64,000 nt of DNA from Struthio camelus (lineage: Eukaryota; Chordata; Aves; Struthioniformes; Struthionidae), in the NCBI RefSeq assembly GCF_040807025.1, contig NC_090947.1:10478001-10542000 (forward strand). The letters are read 5' to 3'. The notes below the pieces were generated by a model that was not told the origin of the DNA, made no database searches, and saw only the letters and a list, made by a program, of their open reading frames with translations. Position numbers and translations under genes: made by a program. Below, piece by piece: positions 1 to 11,500 of the stretch (positions are counted from its first letter, which is position 1; each line of letters begins with the position of its first letter).

Positions 1-291
<291 letters not shown>

Positions 292-1732
292 CTGACTCCC
301 TTCTTAGGACTCCCTCTTCCCCCTTAATTCCTAAGCAAGTTCATCCTTGGGCGAAACAAGAACCATCATCCCACAGTGTGAAAATACTGTTGTGATCTTG
401 TTTGATTTGGTTTAGATATCATCCTGTATCTTGTTCTGAAACAGCAATAATTCTTCCCTCACCTTCCTCCTCACCCCTTGTAAACATGGTTGTGAAGCAG
501 TATATAACGTACTGTATGCCTTTTTCCATGCCTTCCTTTCTCCTTGGGTGATGTGCAATCCATCGTAGGCTGATCAGTCCCATTTCAACACTGTGAGACT
601 GGAGACACCGGCGGAAATGGTGAATGTGATCCCTATGAGATGATGCTTTGGCTTTGTTAAGAAATAGAAACGGGTTTGTTTTCTCGGTCTACAGTACTGC
701 AAAGACTACTGGATCATGACTTTTCTTTCTCAGAACCAGGAGTGCCTCAGAGATTCTAGTGTGACTTTGGACCTCTCTGAGTCTGTGCAATCAATTCTGG
801 GGAGGGGATTGTCATTGCTGCTCCTGGCTGCCTACAGCACTTTTTCATTAAAATGAGGGTAGTTTTTTCTTGCCTGCCCCCAGTCTCTCATCCCAGAAGC
901 TTTTGATGTTCAGCAACTGCAACATGCATATTACCAAGTTGTTGTCCCTCAGAGAGAGGGTTGTAAGTAGATAACGTAGGTTGCAATGCACTTCTTATGG
1001 CGTTGTAGCCATGTTATGTTGTATGTCTTCCCCTCCAGGACACAGGGTCATTCTGCATATAGATTAAAATTTAGAGAAGACGATGCTGGTAAAGCAGTTT
1101 AGTTCATAAGTGGGAGGGAAACGCTGCTTTCCCAGGAACTAATGGCTAGCTCTCCTCCAATTGTTGTTGTTGTTCTTGTTGTTGCTGCTCTTGTGAGGTG
1201 ATGATCACTGAACTGAAAGGTGTATTCGGGTAAAGAGTATTTCTCAGGCTGCTTTCTATGGTATCATGGCTGTTGGACACTCCCACCCCTCAGCGGCTTT
1301 CTCAGTGTCCCTAAATTCAATCACGGAGTCATTTTAAGAATCCTGCAGTCCAGACAGACCATCCTCTAAGGGGCTGTCTCAGGGATAGAGACAATGATTT
1401 GCTAGAAACACTGAAGCTTCAATGTGAAACACTTTTCTAGAAACGTCATTTGTACCAAGTAGTACTGACAGTGTATTTTTCCCAGAAGGACCACACTTCA
1501 CTGCCTTTGTATTCATAATCCATGAAGGTGTTGCGGGTTTTTTTGTTTTGTTTTATTTTTTAACTGTCCTATGATTTTAGTTGATTGGCTCCTACTCTAG
1601 GAAATTCAAAACTCATGCCATTGAGCCAGACTTTGAATGTATATGACTGGGATATGGGCACGGGCTCGTACTTGTGATAGAGAACACTGCTTAGAAGTGT
1701 GTATTCCTGGTTACACAGGAAAATGCTGTCAT

Positions 1733-1736
<4 letters not shown>

Positions 1737-1773
<37 letters not shown>
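1737..1773 (+). repeat. (TC)n microsatellite
   Basis: About 18 uninterrupted TC dinucleotides, continuing into T-rich sequence. It creates artificial Ser-Leu and Arg-Glu repeat ORFs on the two strands. Likely length-polymorphic. Confidence 0.95.
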
Positions 1774-1775
<2 letters not shown>

Positions 1776-4700
1776 ATCTCTTTTTGGATTGCTGGAGAGA
1801 AAAGAGGAAGGCACATCCTGTTTTCTTAGGTAATGTATACTATCCTGGAAGTTTACAAATTGTAAAGCCACAGGAGAGAGTTACAGTCTTTATGTGGGCA
1901 CTTTGGTTTCACTGTCACTGTGAAGAAAAAACATGAGCAGTTAGAAATAGCAGGTTATCTTTGGATGATAGATTGTCTTTAAGAAATTCAGGACAATAAC
2001 ATGGGGTTTTTTGTGTAGCTTCTGGTATTTAACTTTTGAACTTCTTCATTTGAAATAGAACTTTATTTCCAATTTATGTTAAAACTCTTTTAAACATTCA
2101 AAGGAGTTTTTGTGGTTTGACGAGTCACTTTGGCAGTCTAGTCTTCATATCTTTAATTCACAGAGAAGTGATAGAATTAAGCGGCATCCAGATTGATGCC
2201 AAAATTCAGTTAAAGAGTAAATTGAATTATTAAAAAGAAAGAAAACCTTAACTGTTTTCTCAATTGAACTTAATCTTTAAGAACCACTAGTGACACACAG
2301 CTAGAACTCTAAGGCAAACTCGAGATTAAGGTGTAAGGTAGAACCCTCTGTGAAAATCAAACACTGAGGTATTTTCTATAAAAATGTCAAAAGCTGTGTA
2401 TGATTAGAGGGACTACTCTGATTTTGTAAAGTTTTAGCAGCAGAAACGCTTGGTAACAGTCATGGTTGTGCAGAAGCTTGCTTGCTAGTTTGTCTTCTGA
2501 AAGTTTACAACATTTGTATTTTGTAGAGACCATCCAAAGGGAATTATGAAAAAGAGCCATCACTGTAGATTGCAAAGGACCAAATTATTTGTTTAAATCT
2601 TCGGGAAAGGAAAGGTCAGAAGTATCAGCTAGTTTTTGAAGAATTATTTTGTAAGTATTTTTAAAAATTGAGTTGTTTGTTAGCAAGGTTCTCGAGTTTC
2701 TGTGTTTAACATTGTAAGCGTTCATCCAGAAGTTTTAGGATGCTTAAATTGACATCAGGCCAAATTTGACAAACTTATATATATATCTCCTTATGTGTGG
2801 GTTTTCTTTTCCCTTTACATTATGCTACTACCCTCTTTCAGGAAAGTGGGACGGCAAATGTGCATGCATAAATTTGAATTGGTTAAAACTTTAGTCAAAC
2901 CACATTTTAAGATATTTTTGCAGTTCTCATTTTGATGGTGTGCCTTTTTGTTATGGTTTAATAATCCATTGTATTTTGTTTTGTTCTTGTGTATATATAA
3001 CTCCCCTATAAAGCTTTTTGAATGAGTTCAAATTTATCCATATAATTTTTTTTCCTATGTGCTGATGTGGTACATGTATAACTTATCAAATTTACCCTTT
3101 GAGGGCAACGTTTTGTTTGCGGCAGTTTGTTTTGTCGTTTTTCAGACAGGCACTGATCAGCGCCTGTCTTAGAAATGAGTCATCACTAGTATCTACAAAC
3201 CAGCTGTAATAACAAGCCTTGGCAGTGCTGTATATCACATGTATTGTTAATGCTTTTAGATGCGTCTCAAAACTGTGCCAAGGTGTGTTAAGACTGTAGC
3301 GACACTCTGTGTGCTGTAGTTCAGCACACTTCAAAGTAGCGTGGCAGTAATAAAATTAGAAATGTCTAGAATATGGGTTGAGAGAATAATCTGCTGGCTT
3401 TCTGATTATGTATGTTAAGTACTAAATGAAGAACAAAACATACTTAAATTTTCTGACACCTGTGACAAATATTTAGATTTAAATCTCTTTATCCTGAATT
3501 AATTCTGCTGTGACTGTTTTTGGAACGTTTGGTACTTGACACGAGGCGCTAGTTTTAGATATCTGCGGTATCTCAATGCAGCTGCAGCATAGCAAGAGAA
3601 GGTCAAAAAGCAGAACACTACATTTTTTTCTGTGTGTATGCGTGTCTGCATGCACATATATATAATTCTTAGGAGAGAAAGTGTGGGTACTATATGTAGG
3701 TGTATATACACGTGTAAGTAAGGATAAATGAGTTATCCCTTGATAAAATTTTTACCACATGATGATATGCTGCCATTTTGTTACTCATTTTTTCTTGGGC
3801 GTTACGATTTTAGGAAAATAGAAAAAATGTTGGGTTTGCTAATTCAAGCTTTGATTAGCTTTTTCAGGTGTTTATTAACAACAGCTTTTTGGTTGAACAA
3901 GGAGCCATTTTTTCATCCTGCAGGCAGCAAAATGATTAAGTAAAAATACCTATTAAAATGAATGTTACAAGGTGAAGATTTGAACTGCGGTATTATCCTT
4001 TCAGTTTAGATTTTGGTATATGGAGACTTTGTACTTCACTGTACATCTTAAATACCAATTGCTTTGAACACTCTTTCTGATGTGAATTTGAAAACGCTTT
4101 TTAACAGCGTACTTCGTTCTGTAATGCTGAACATCATGTTGCAGCCAGAAAGCATCAGATCTAGTATTTGTAGTTTGCAAGTGTGTTGGTCTTAAGTAGT
4201 TAAATCCAACATTTCCAACGTACTCTTGCTGGCTTTAACGTAATTAAATTCACCTGTTTTGGCAACAAAATAGTGAGAAATATTTTGTTCTCTGGCAAAG
4301 TATTTATTTGCACTACTTTGTGAATAGTGGAGTTTACTGGGACAGGGTTTTTTCTCACCATGTGAGGTTTACTTGTGTGTGGATAGGTACATACATTTGT
4401 CACGTGTTGACAATCAATTGCCTCAACTGTGTGTATACTGTATGTAAATATAGACATATTTTTCCAGATTAAGGGGAGAAACCTACACCTTAATAATGGT
4501 AGGAAAGCTACTCCGTAGTAAGGGTGACCCCATCTCTAATCCCTTTTTGTCCCCAGATACTATGTAGTTTGTTTCCACTTCTTTCACAAAGATTATTACT
4601 GTTCACGGAAAAAAATTAGCTTCCGGGGAAAGTGTCCTCAATGTTTAATCTATAACACTTTCAAAATGCAATTTTCTGAACAATTTAATTTTGGAGTAGA

Positions 4701-5680
4701 CTGATCTATGCTAAAGCTGTATTTTAACATAAGAATTTAAACTTACCTTATTTTTTTTCATGAACTGATGGCTACCTGTTTTAAGTGTTCAGGTACTTTA
4801 ATTTTGTCACAAACTGGAAATTTTTGTTTGTCTTGGCTTGCAAATTTAAATTACTTTGAAGACCAAGTGGAAACCAAGAGTAATTTTTCAAGAAAGATCT
4901 TAAAACTAGGTACTGTAGTCATAATCCTGGAGGAGGTGTGGAAAACTGTAATGAAACATGTTTGAATGAAATGCATGTGTTGCACACAGAACAAAAAGAT
5001 GTTTCTGATGTTCTTAAATCTAATTCTCTTATCCTTACGTTCTGCGAGTCTCTCATTGCCAAAGATTTTGCTACCTTGGCATGGTTAATATAGTATTAAA
5101 TCCATTAGCTAGGGCTTATTTGTAACATCCATTACAATTTAGGAACAGTTTGTGCGAGAACAGTAAACATGCTTTTTGTGTGGCTTGTCTAGGATGACCA
5201 CAGAACTAAAGCTGCGGAACAGGAGTCTTTTCCAAGCGTGGTAAAAAGAAAGGGCATTTTCTCTGTACATATATTGCATTTTTGGTTGTTTTCAATTTTT
5301 TTTCAGTGGTTAAAACGCTGTTTATTTCTAGCACATGGGCCTTAATCTCCCTCGATTATTATTTAGTTTGTTTTATCATTGGCAGTTGGATAAACTTGGC
5401 TGTAGAAAGCTTTTCTAGAGGTGGTTGGAAGCGGGGTGGGAAGAGATCATGTATGGGTGTTGTGTTAGTGAAGATGTACATCAGTCCGTCAAAATTTTCA
5501 TGGCATGACCAGCTGAAGAGCCAAAGTACTCACCTGCCTCTTACACGATGACGGAGGACGACGGAGAGCTGTGTGCAGCTTGGTGCATTGCTAGTTTATG
5601 AAACCAAGCAGTGAATAGATTTTGAAAGGTTGATATGTCTGATGATTTCCACAAAGTCTTTATTTAAAGTTTTTATTTAA

Positions 5681-5691
5681 AATAAAATAAA
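5681..5691 (+). terminator. HYCC2: Candidate internal poly(A) signals of HYCC2
   Basis: Two overlapping AATAAA hexamers (5681-5686 and 5686-5691) lie in an AT-rich stretch, with T-rich sequence around. Similar internal hexamers occur at 3349-3354, 6951-6956 and 7005-7010. They could give shorter HYCC2 3' UTR isoforms; usage cannot be judged from sequence. Confidence 0.4.
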
Positions 5692-7715
5692 TCTTTGAAC
5701 ATGCTTGCAAAACATAAAAGCTAACCATTTGGGGTAAACTTGCCTGGTAAGTTTGGCAAGTGTTAAGGCCTGCTATCATAAGTAAATTAAAAGTTCAGAA
5801 GCAAGCTGTAGAAGTCTAAAAGCACCTTGCAGCTTCCAGAAATAGATTTAATGAAAATCTCTCCCAGGCTAGGTGGCTGTATTCTAAATTTGATGAAAGA
5901 AAATGACAAACAGTTTCTGTTTTCATTATTTGATTGATTTTTCTTTTGGATTTAAAAAAAAAAAAAAAAGGCAAAGTCCTCTGAGTTTTTTACTATGAAC
6001 ATCAGATTTTACCGAAGATTGGATTTGGAGGACTAAATTAATTAAAAATGGGTCCATAATTGTCCCTTCTATCATAATTGATTACTAGAATATTCTTGAC
6101 AGGAAGAGGTACACTATAAAACTTCGTGTCCGTAGAGTAAAACCTTGGCTTGCATTTTAACTTGTGCATGATGGGCAAAGTGATTAGGCCAAGTTCTATT
6201 AACTAACTACTTTGTTGTGAGCTCCTGCTTAATGCCTTACAGTCAGTAAGAGGTAATTCAGAGCAGAATAACTTTGAATACTGGTGGAACTTCAAAGTAA
6301 CTTAAATTTTGACTCTTGAAAAGATGATTAATCACCCATTAAAATGTAGTACAGAATTTAACTTTTTTCTTTAGAGGGGAAAAATGGGGATTGGTGGGGG
6401 GGAGGGGAAGACTTCTGATGATTTAGGAATATCTTCTGGAAAAGTGACGTGGTGCTTTGTCATGGAATGTTTCTTACAAGTAGGATGGTGGATCCTGTGT
6501 GTTTGGGTCCTCATCCTCCCCAGAACTGACCACAAAACAGAAAAGTTAGTAGGAATAAAGCAACCTGTTCAAAGAGAAATTTCCTTTCCTCTAAAATTAG
6601 TAGAACTTGGGAGTGATACTAATTAATACTAGCTATTGACACTGTTCCTTTTGTTCAGGCAGTTTCTATAGCAGTGCTAGATTTTCATGTTATTCGTTTA
6701 TGAAAAATGCAAGTGTTAGAAACTTTGTGGCTTCAAATATATCGTAGATGTGAGTTAGCAATCACTCAGGATAAATCACTTTTCAAAGTATTAATAGTTT
6801 GTTAGTACTGGGGTGTGTATGTGTGTTTTTGTGTGTCAGTGTTCAATGATTACTTTGAAACAAGACTTCTTACTGTTTTCTTGCAGAAAGTGCATACTTT
6901 TGGGAAGGATGTTGCTAGCTGGTTATTTATGGAAAGATACCATATGATTAAATAAAATTGAGTCATTTAACTTTTTTCCATATCAAGGATTCCAGGAAAA
7001 AGCTAATAAAGATTTTGAATAGTTAAATCAGATACTCTTAATACATTTTAGATTTCCTATGGTAGCTTTTATCTGTTATAAAAAAGCTAAACCGAGGTAT
7101 ACCCCATGCTGCGTTTTTTAAATTTATATTTCCTCTACTTGACAGTGAATCTTTTGATTTGTATTGTCCTTGTGACAATACAGGATATGCAGTCAGTTTT
7201 ACTGGCCAAAAAAAAAAAAAAAAAAAACCACACATTCTGCAAGGGTTAAAAGATTATTTTCTTACTTTTTCTGTCATACAAGGTTTGTTTCTCTGAACTA
7301 AGGTTTCTGAGGATTTTTACTACTTTAGCATTATGTAATCTTATCTCTGTCATAGGAGGAGCATAAGCAGCACGTAGCCCACTTCTTGTGGACAAATAGG
7401 CTAGGCGAAAGAATGTGGATTAGTGGTGTTGAATCCCTTTTCACCAGGATAACCCTGTGTGTTGGTATGAACCCCACACATTCAGGATTCAGTACTGGTG
7501 CCGGACTAAAACAAATGGGTTTTTAATAACCACAACCTCTGCTGTATGATGTCCTTTAACCTGGGACCAGGGAAAATCTTCATTCTTAGACCTGAAGATG
7601 GCACGTATTGAAGATCATGTTAGTGGTGCATGTAAGCCATTATCTTAACTGTCTTACTGAACTGGTTAATGCTGTTGACTGTTGTTGAAATGTGAAATGT
7701 AGTTACTATTGACTT

Positions 7716-7766
7716 TGTAAATACCTTCCAGAGATGAAATATAATTATTTTAAATCATTGTAAATA
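7716..7766 (+). promoter_or_regulatory. HYCC2: Paired Pumilio-type motifs near the HYCC2 poly(A) site
   Basis: TGTAAATA occurs at 7716-7723 and 7759-7766, matching the PUM consensus UGUANAUA on the sense strand, 80-130 nt before the distal poly(A) signal. Further matches in the same UTR are at 2990-2997, 3701-3708, 4443-4450 and 5264-5271. Function is inferred from motif only. Confidence 0.45.
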
Positions 7767-7844
7767 GAGATGTATAAAACTAAACAATCTGCAATGCAGA
7801 AAAGAATTATATATAAAAATATATATAAATATATAAAGATGTTA

Positions 7845-7850
7845 AATAAA
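7845..7850 (+). terminator. HYCC2: HYCC2 distal poly(A) signal
   Basis: AATAAA followed within about 15-40 nt by TG/T-rich sequence. It is the last hexamer before the ORC2 CpG island and fits the end of the HYCC2 transcript. Confidence 0.75.
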
Positions 7851-8084
7851 TATTGTGCTGTTTCTGAACAGATGTGTACACTTTGTCAATTGTATATTGT
7901 TACATTGATTTGCTTTTGGTAAGGGTGTGTAACGCAAGTAGCAAGTGAGGGAGGAGGATGCGAACACTCACTGGACTGCACATTAGACTTGCATTCACTT
8001 GTCACAGGGATTCTTCACCTTTGCTATATTTCGAGGTTTGTGGGGTTCTGTGACCTTTTTCCTCCCTAAAATAGGCTCCACCTG

Positions 8085-8568
8085 TGACTAATGGGGGCTA
8101 GTTCCCCAAGGGAGCAGAGAGAGGCGGTCACCACAGCGGGGGGGGGAGGGCAGTGAGCGGTTCCTGGTGGCGGCGTCGCGTCGCCACGGCAACCCTGGGC
8201 GAGCGCGGGCTCCCTCTGGCGGGCAGCGGAACTCCCGCCCTCCCCTCGTCCCTCCCGCCGGCGGGGAGGGGGGCAGGGAGGGGAGCCACGGATTGGCCGA
8301 GCTCTAGGTCAGTCAAGGGCCGCCGGCGGCGCTCACTGGCGCAGCGGCGTGCCCGCCCTCAGCGAGGGCGGTTGAGTCGGTCGTGTGCGGCACGTGAGCT
8401 CGCTTCCGGCTCGTGCTGCTGCCGCGGGGGGCGGGGGCCGGCGGTGAGCGGCGGGGCGGCGGGCGACGGTTACGGCGGTTGGCGGCGCGCGCGGCACCGC
8501 CGCCTGGCGGCGGGGCGGCGCCCAGGCGGCTGACGGGGGGGGGGGTGGGGTGCTTGCAGGGGCCCGCC
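8085..8568 (+). promoter_or_regulatory. ORC2: ORC2 CpG-island promoter and 5' UTR
   Basis: An abrupt rise in GC and CpG begins near 8100 and runs through the ORC2 start into intron 1 (to about 8900). Visible motifs are an inverted CCAAT box (ATTGG at 8292-8296), an E-box CACGTG at 8391-8396, and an ETS-type CTTCCGG at 8403-8409; no TATA box is seen. The start codon lies in a G-rich 5' UTR. The exact start of transcription is not determinable here. Confidence 0.75.
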
Positions 8569-11500
8569 ATGAGCCAGCCGGAGGGGAAGGGTGGCGCCGC
8601 CCTGGCGGTAAGGTTCGTGCCCGACGAGGACGTCCTGAAGCACATCGCTGATGACGCAGGTACTGCCGGCCTGGGGCAGCGCCGCCCGCAGCTCCTCTGG
8701 GAGGGGGGTGCGAGCAGCGCGGCCCTCATCCTGCACCTGGGGCGGCTCAGCCCTCCTCTGCTTGCGCGGTTTTTTCTGTCCCCTCCCTCTCCCCCTCCCC
8801 CCTCCCGGTACAGGCAGAGGGGCGGCCGCTCCGCCGTGACAGGTGCCCCAGGTGGAGGTGGTGTCGTGTGTCTTGATGCCGGGCTGCTGAGCGGAACGCG
8901 TGTATAACGGCCTCAGGGAGGAGGGTACGAGCAGCCTGGCTAACCTCTCAAGCCCCAAAGAGCTTAAAAACACACGCACAGAATCGGCTCAGAGTGAGGC
9001 TCGAAGTGGCTGCTACAGGAGACCGTTGCAGCAGGTTTCATCGCTTTTAAGGAGTGGAACCTCCAGCTGCAGAAGTGCTTGAAACTTGTCAGTGCAAGGC
9101 CCAGAGCACCCTGATCTGACTTGGCTGTTGGCCCTGCTTTGAGCGCAGAGTCAGGCTGGATGGCTTCCAGAGGTCTCTTCCAGCATCAGTTCTTCTATGA
9201 GTGTACTGAAAGCCTCTAGGCTATATATTTTTGACCTGCTCCTCTTTCTTAAGGAAGATAGAGGAAATCAAAGGCTATCCCCTTTGTTTGCAACTTGACC
9301 CTTATACGTGGGAATCATTGTCACTTTTGTGTACCAAACTGGGGAGGCTGGTGTGTGCTGAAATGAGGATCTGGTCCTCACAGCTGACTATCATGGCCAG
9401 CCAGCTTTTGCTGTGCTTGAGATGGAGCAGTTATGGGAGGGACTGATGGCCCCAGTCAGCCTACCACTCTGGCACAGACCAGCTATTCTTCTGCTAGGAC
9501 ATGTTTTCTGGTTTGCGTTTGTATAGTGTTCAGTGCAACAGGATCCTGGTCTCTAAATGGTGTAACTGTATGCTACTGCAATAGAAATAATGAAATAGCC
9601 GGCGGTAAACACTTTGGATTGCAATTCTAGGTATTAAAGTTCGGAAGGATAAGACTCAACTGACAGTCAACGTGAAGAAATTTGTGAAGACGCTTGAGAC
9701 TATCTCGGATGATGAAGTTCAGGAGATCCTAGAAGAGAAGAACTATGTTGCTGTTCTTGGGATATGTGCCCAAGGTATTGGCAGGGAAGAACCTAACACA
9801 GCTGTGACTTCAGGAGATTCTCACAGTGTTTGAGCTGTGCAATGTTGATGAAATTGCTGTTGATGGGGGAATGGAGAGGGATGTTGAGGGCTGGCCAGGT
9901 CTGGCTGTGCTGCTGGTAGGAGGTAGAGGAGAGAGGATAACGATTCTAAGATTTTTAATTATCTGTATTTTATAATACCTGTTAATATAAGGAGTCCTTT
10001 AAGCCCAAGAGTAAAGTATTCCGTTTTCCTTGGGCTAGGAATATACCAGTGCTTTTTGAATAGCTACAAGTAATGTTTCTTTTCACAGATTCCATGGGAA
10101 ATGGCTCAGGTGTAGGTGGTGGTGAAGTTTACTCATTTCAGACTCCAAAACGCTCCAGCAAAATGGCAGAGCTGGGTATGTTTTCCTCTTTCTTCTTTCA
10201 TCATTGCTCTGGCTGCTGTTTTCTTGAGTACCCTTGTTAACATGATTTGTCATATCTGTGCATTCAGAAGATATGTTTGGGCTATTGAAGGAGCTTTTAT
10301 TTGGCTCTAGATCAGTCTTGCCCAGAAGCAAAAGCTTGGGGTTTGGACATAACGGAAGCATGTTGGAGGCTGTGATGCAGACTTGATGTTATTTTGTACT
10401 TGTCAGATTCTTATGACTGGTGTTCTAACCTGATGTTGCTTGAACAGTTTGATCTGGGGGATGCTGGTCTTATTTTCTGTATAGTAAGGGCTCCTCGTCT
10501 TACTGCTGTGAACATGCATGCAAATAAAAATAGCAACGAAAAGGTGACTTGCAATTCCTAGTAAACATTGAAAAGCATTAGGTATTAATTTTAACAGAAC
10601 CATTAATTTACATATGCAGAGTTACTCCATGTTTGTGATGTTAATGAGATGTGTACACCTGCCCTATGGACTAGAGCAGTTCTGTCCAGAAGCTTGACTG
10701 CTGTGTGAAAGTTTCCTCCTTTTGAAGTAAAAGTTGAAATAACTGCTGACTTAATCTGTATGCTGGTAACAGTACCCTGTTAAGCAGTATAGAAAGCCCT
10801 GTGAGAAGCTTATGCTGAAAGAAATCTTAAGTTTAGCAGCAAAAGAAAGAGTATAGCTGTGCAATAATGGAAGAGATCTATGTGTTACATAGGGTAAAAA
10901 TAAAAGTGAACAACAAAGTTATTAGTGACCTAAGCACAGAGGAGACCTGTTGATAGAATAGAAACTGAGTAACTGTTATGAAATTTGGCAGTGCCAAACT
11001 TTACTCTGCTAGCAAATTATGTTGAAGATCTAGCCCCTGCAATACTTTCAGAAACATTCAAACTTTTATAGTCCTCCTTTAATTCAAAAAGGAATATGAT
11101 CTAATGAAAGACTGCAAAACCAGTGTTTTTCATTTGTTATTTTTTCAGTCTTTTTCCTTTTTCAATTTGTTTTGTTTTGTTTTGGGTTGAATCCGTTTTA
11201 ACATGAGAAAAATGTGAATTTTTATGGAATTCAAGTTAATTTGTAAAATGGAATAATTTGAAGAGAAAAGGGATGGTGCAAAGTGTTCTAGAGGTGTCAG
11301 GTTTTGGTGTTCTGTATGGTGGGAGGAAGAAAAAGATGAAACCAGAAGGAAGCTGAGGCTGTACTGAGGGGATAGCAGGCATATTTGTCTAAAAGCAGGA
11401 AGCATAAGAAAAGGTAGTAATTTCTTAATGCTGGGAGAAGAGTCTATGTGTATGGATGGTAGAGGCTTTGTTTGTGTGACTGTAGAAGGAAATGAGAATA

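Larger units (their letters stand above)
292..7870 (+). other. HYCC2: HYCC2 3' untranslated region (about 7.6 kb)
   Basis: No coding exon or splice pattern was found between the HYCC2 stop and a strong AATAAA at 7845, and the DNA is AU-rich in the way of long vertebrate 3' UTRs. It holds a (TC)n tract, T/A homopolymer runs near 5954 and 7208, several internal AATAAA signals (3349, 5681/5686, 6951, 7005) and at least six UGUANAUA Pumilio-type motifs. The short ORFs here are not conserved-looking and lack any family resemblance. Extent is inferred; transcript data would be needed to confirm that one mRNA spans it all. Confidence 0.75.

Noticed and set aside
1569-1936. ORFs with Arg-Glu or Ser-Leu repeats in the HYCC2 3' UTR
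   Set aside because: Direct translation of the (TC)n microsatellite.
8128-8979. Several overlapping ORFs on both strands around the ORC2 start
   Set aside because: GC-rich shadows of the ORC2 promoter and exon 1; composition is Ala/Arg/Pro/Gly with no recognisable family.
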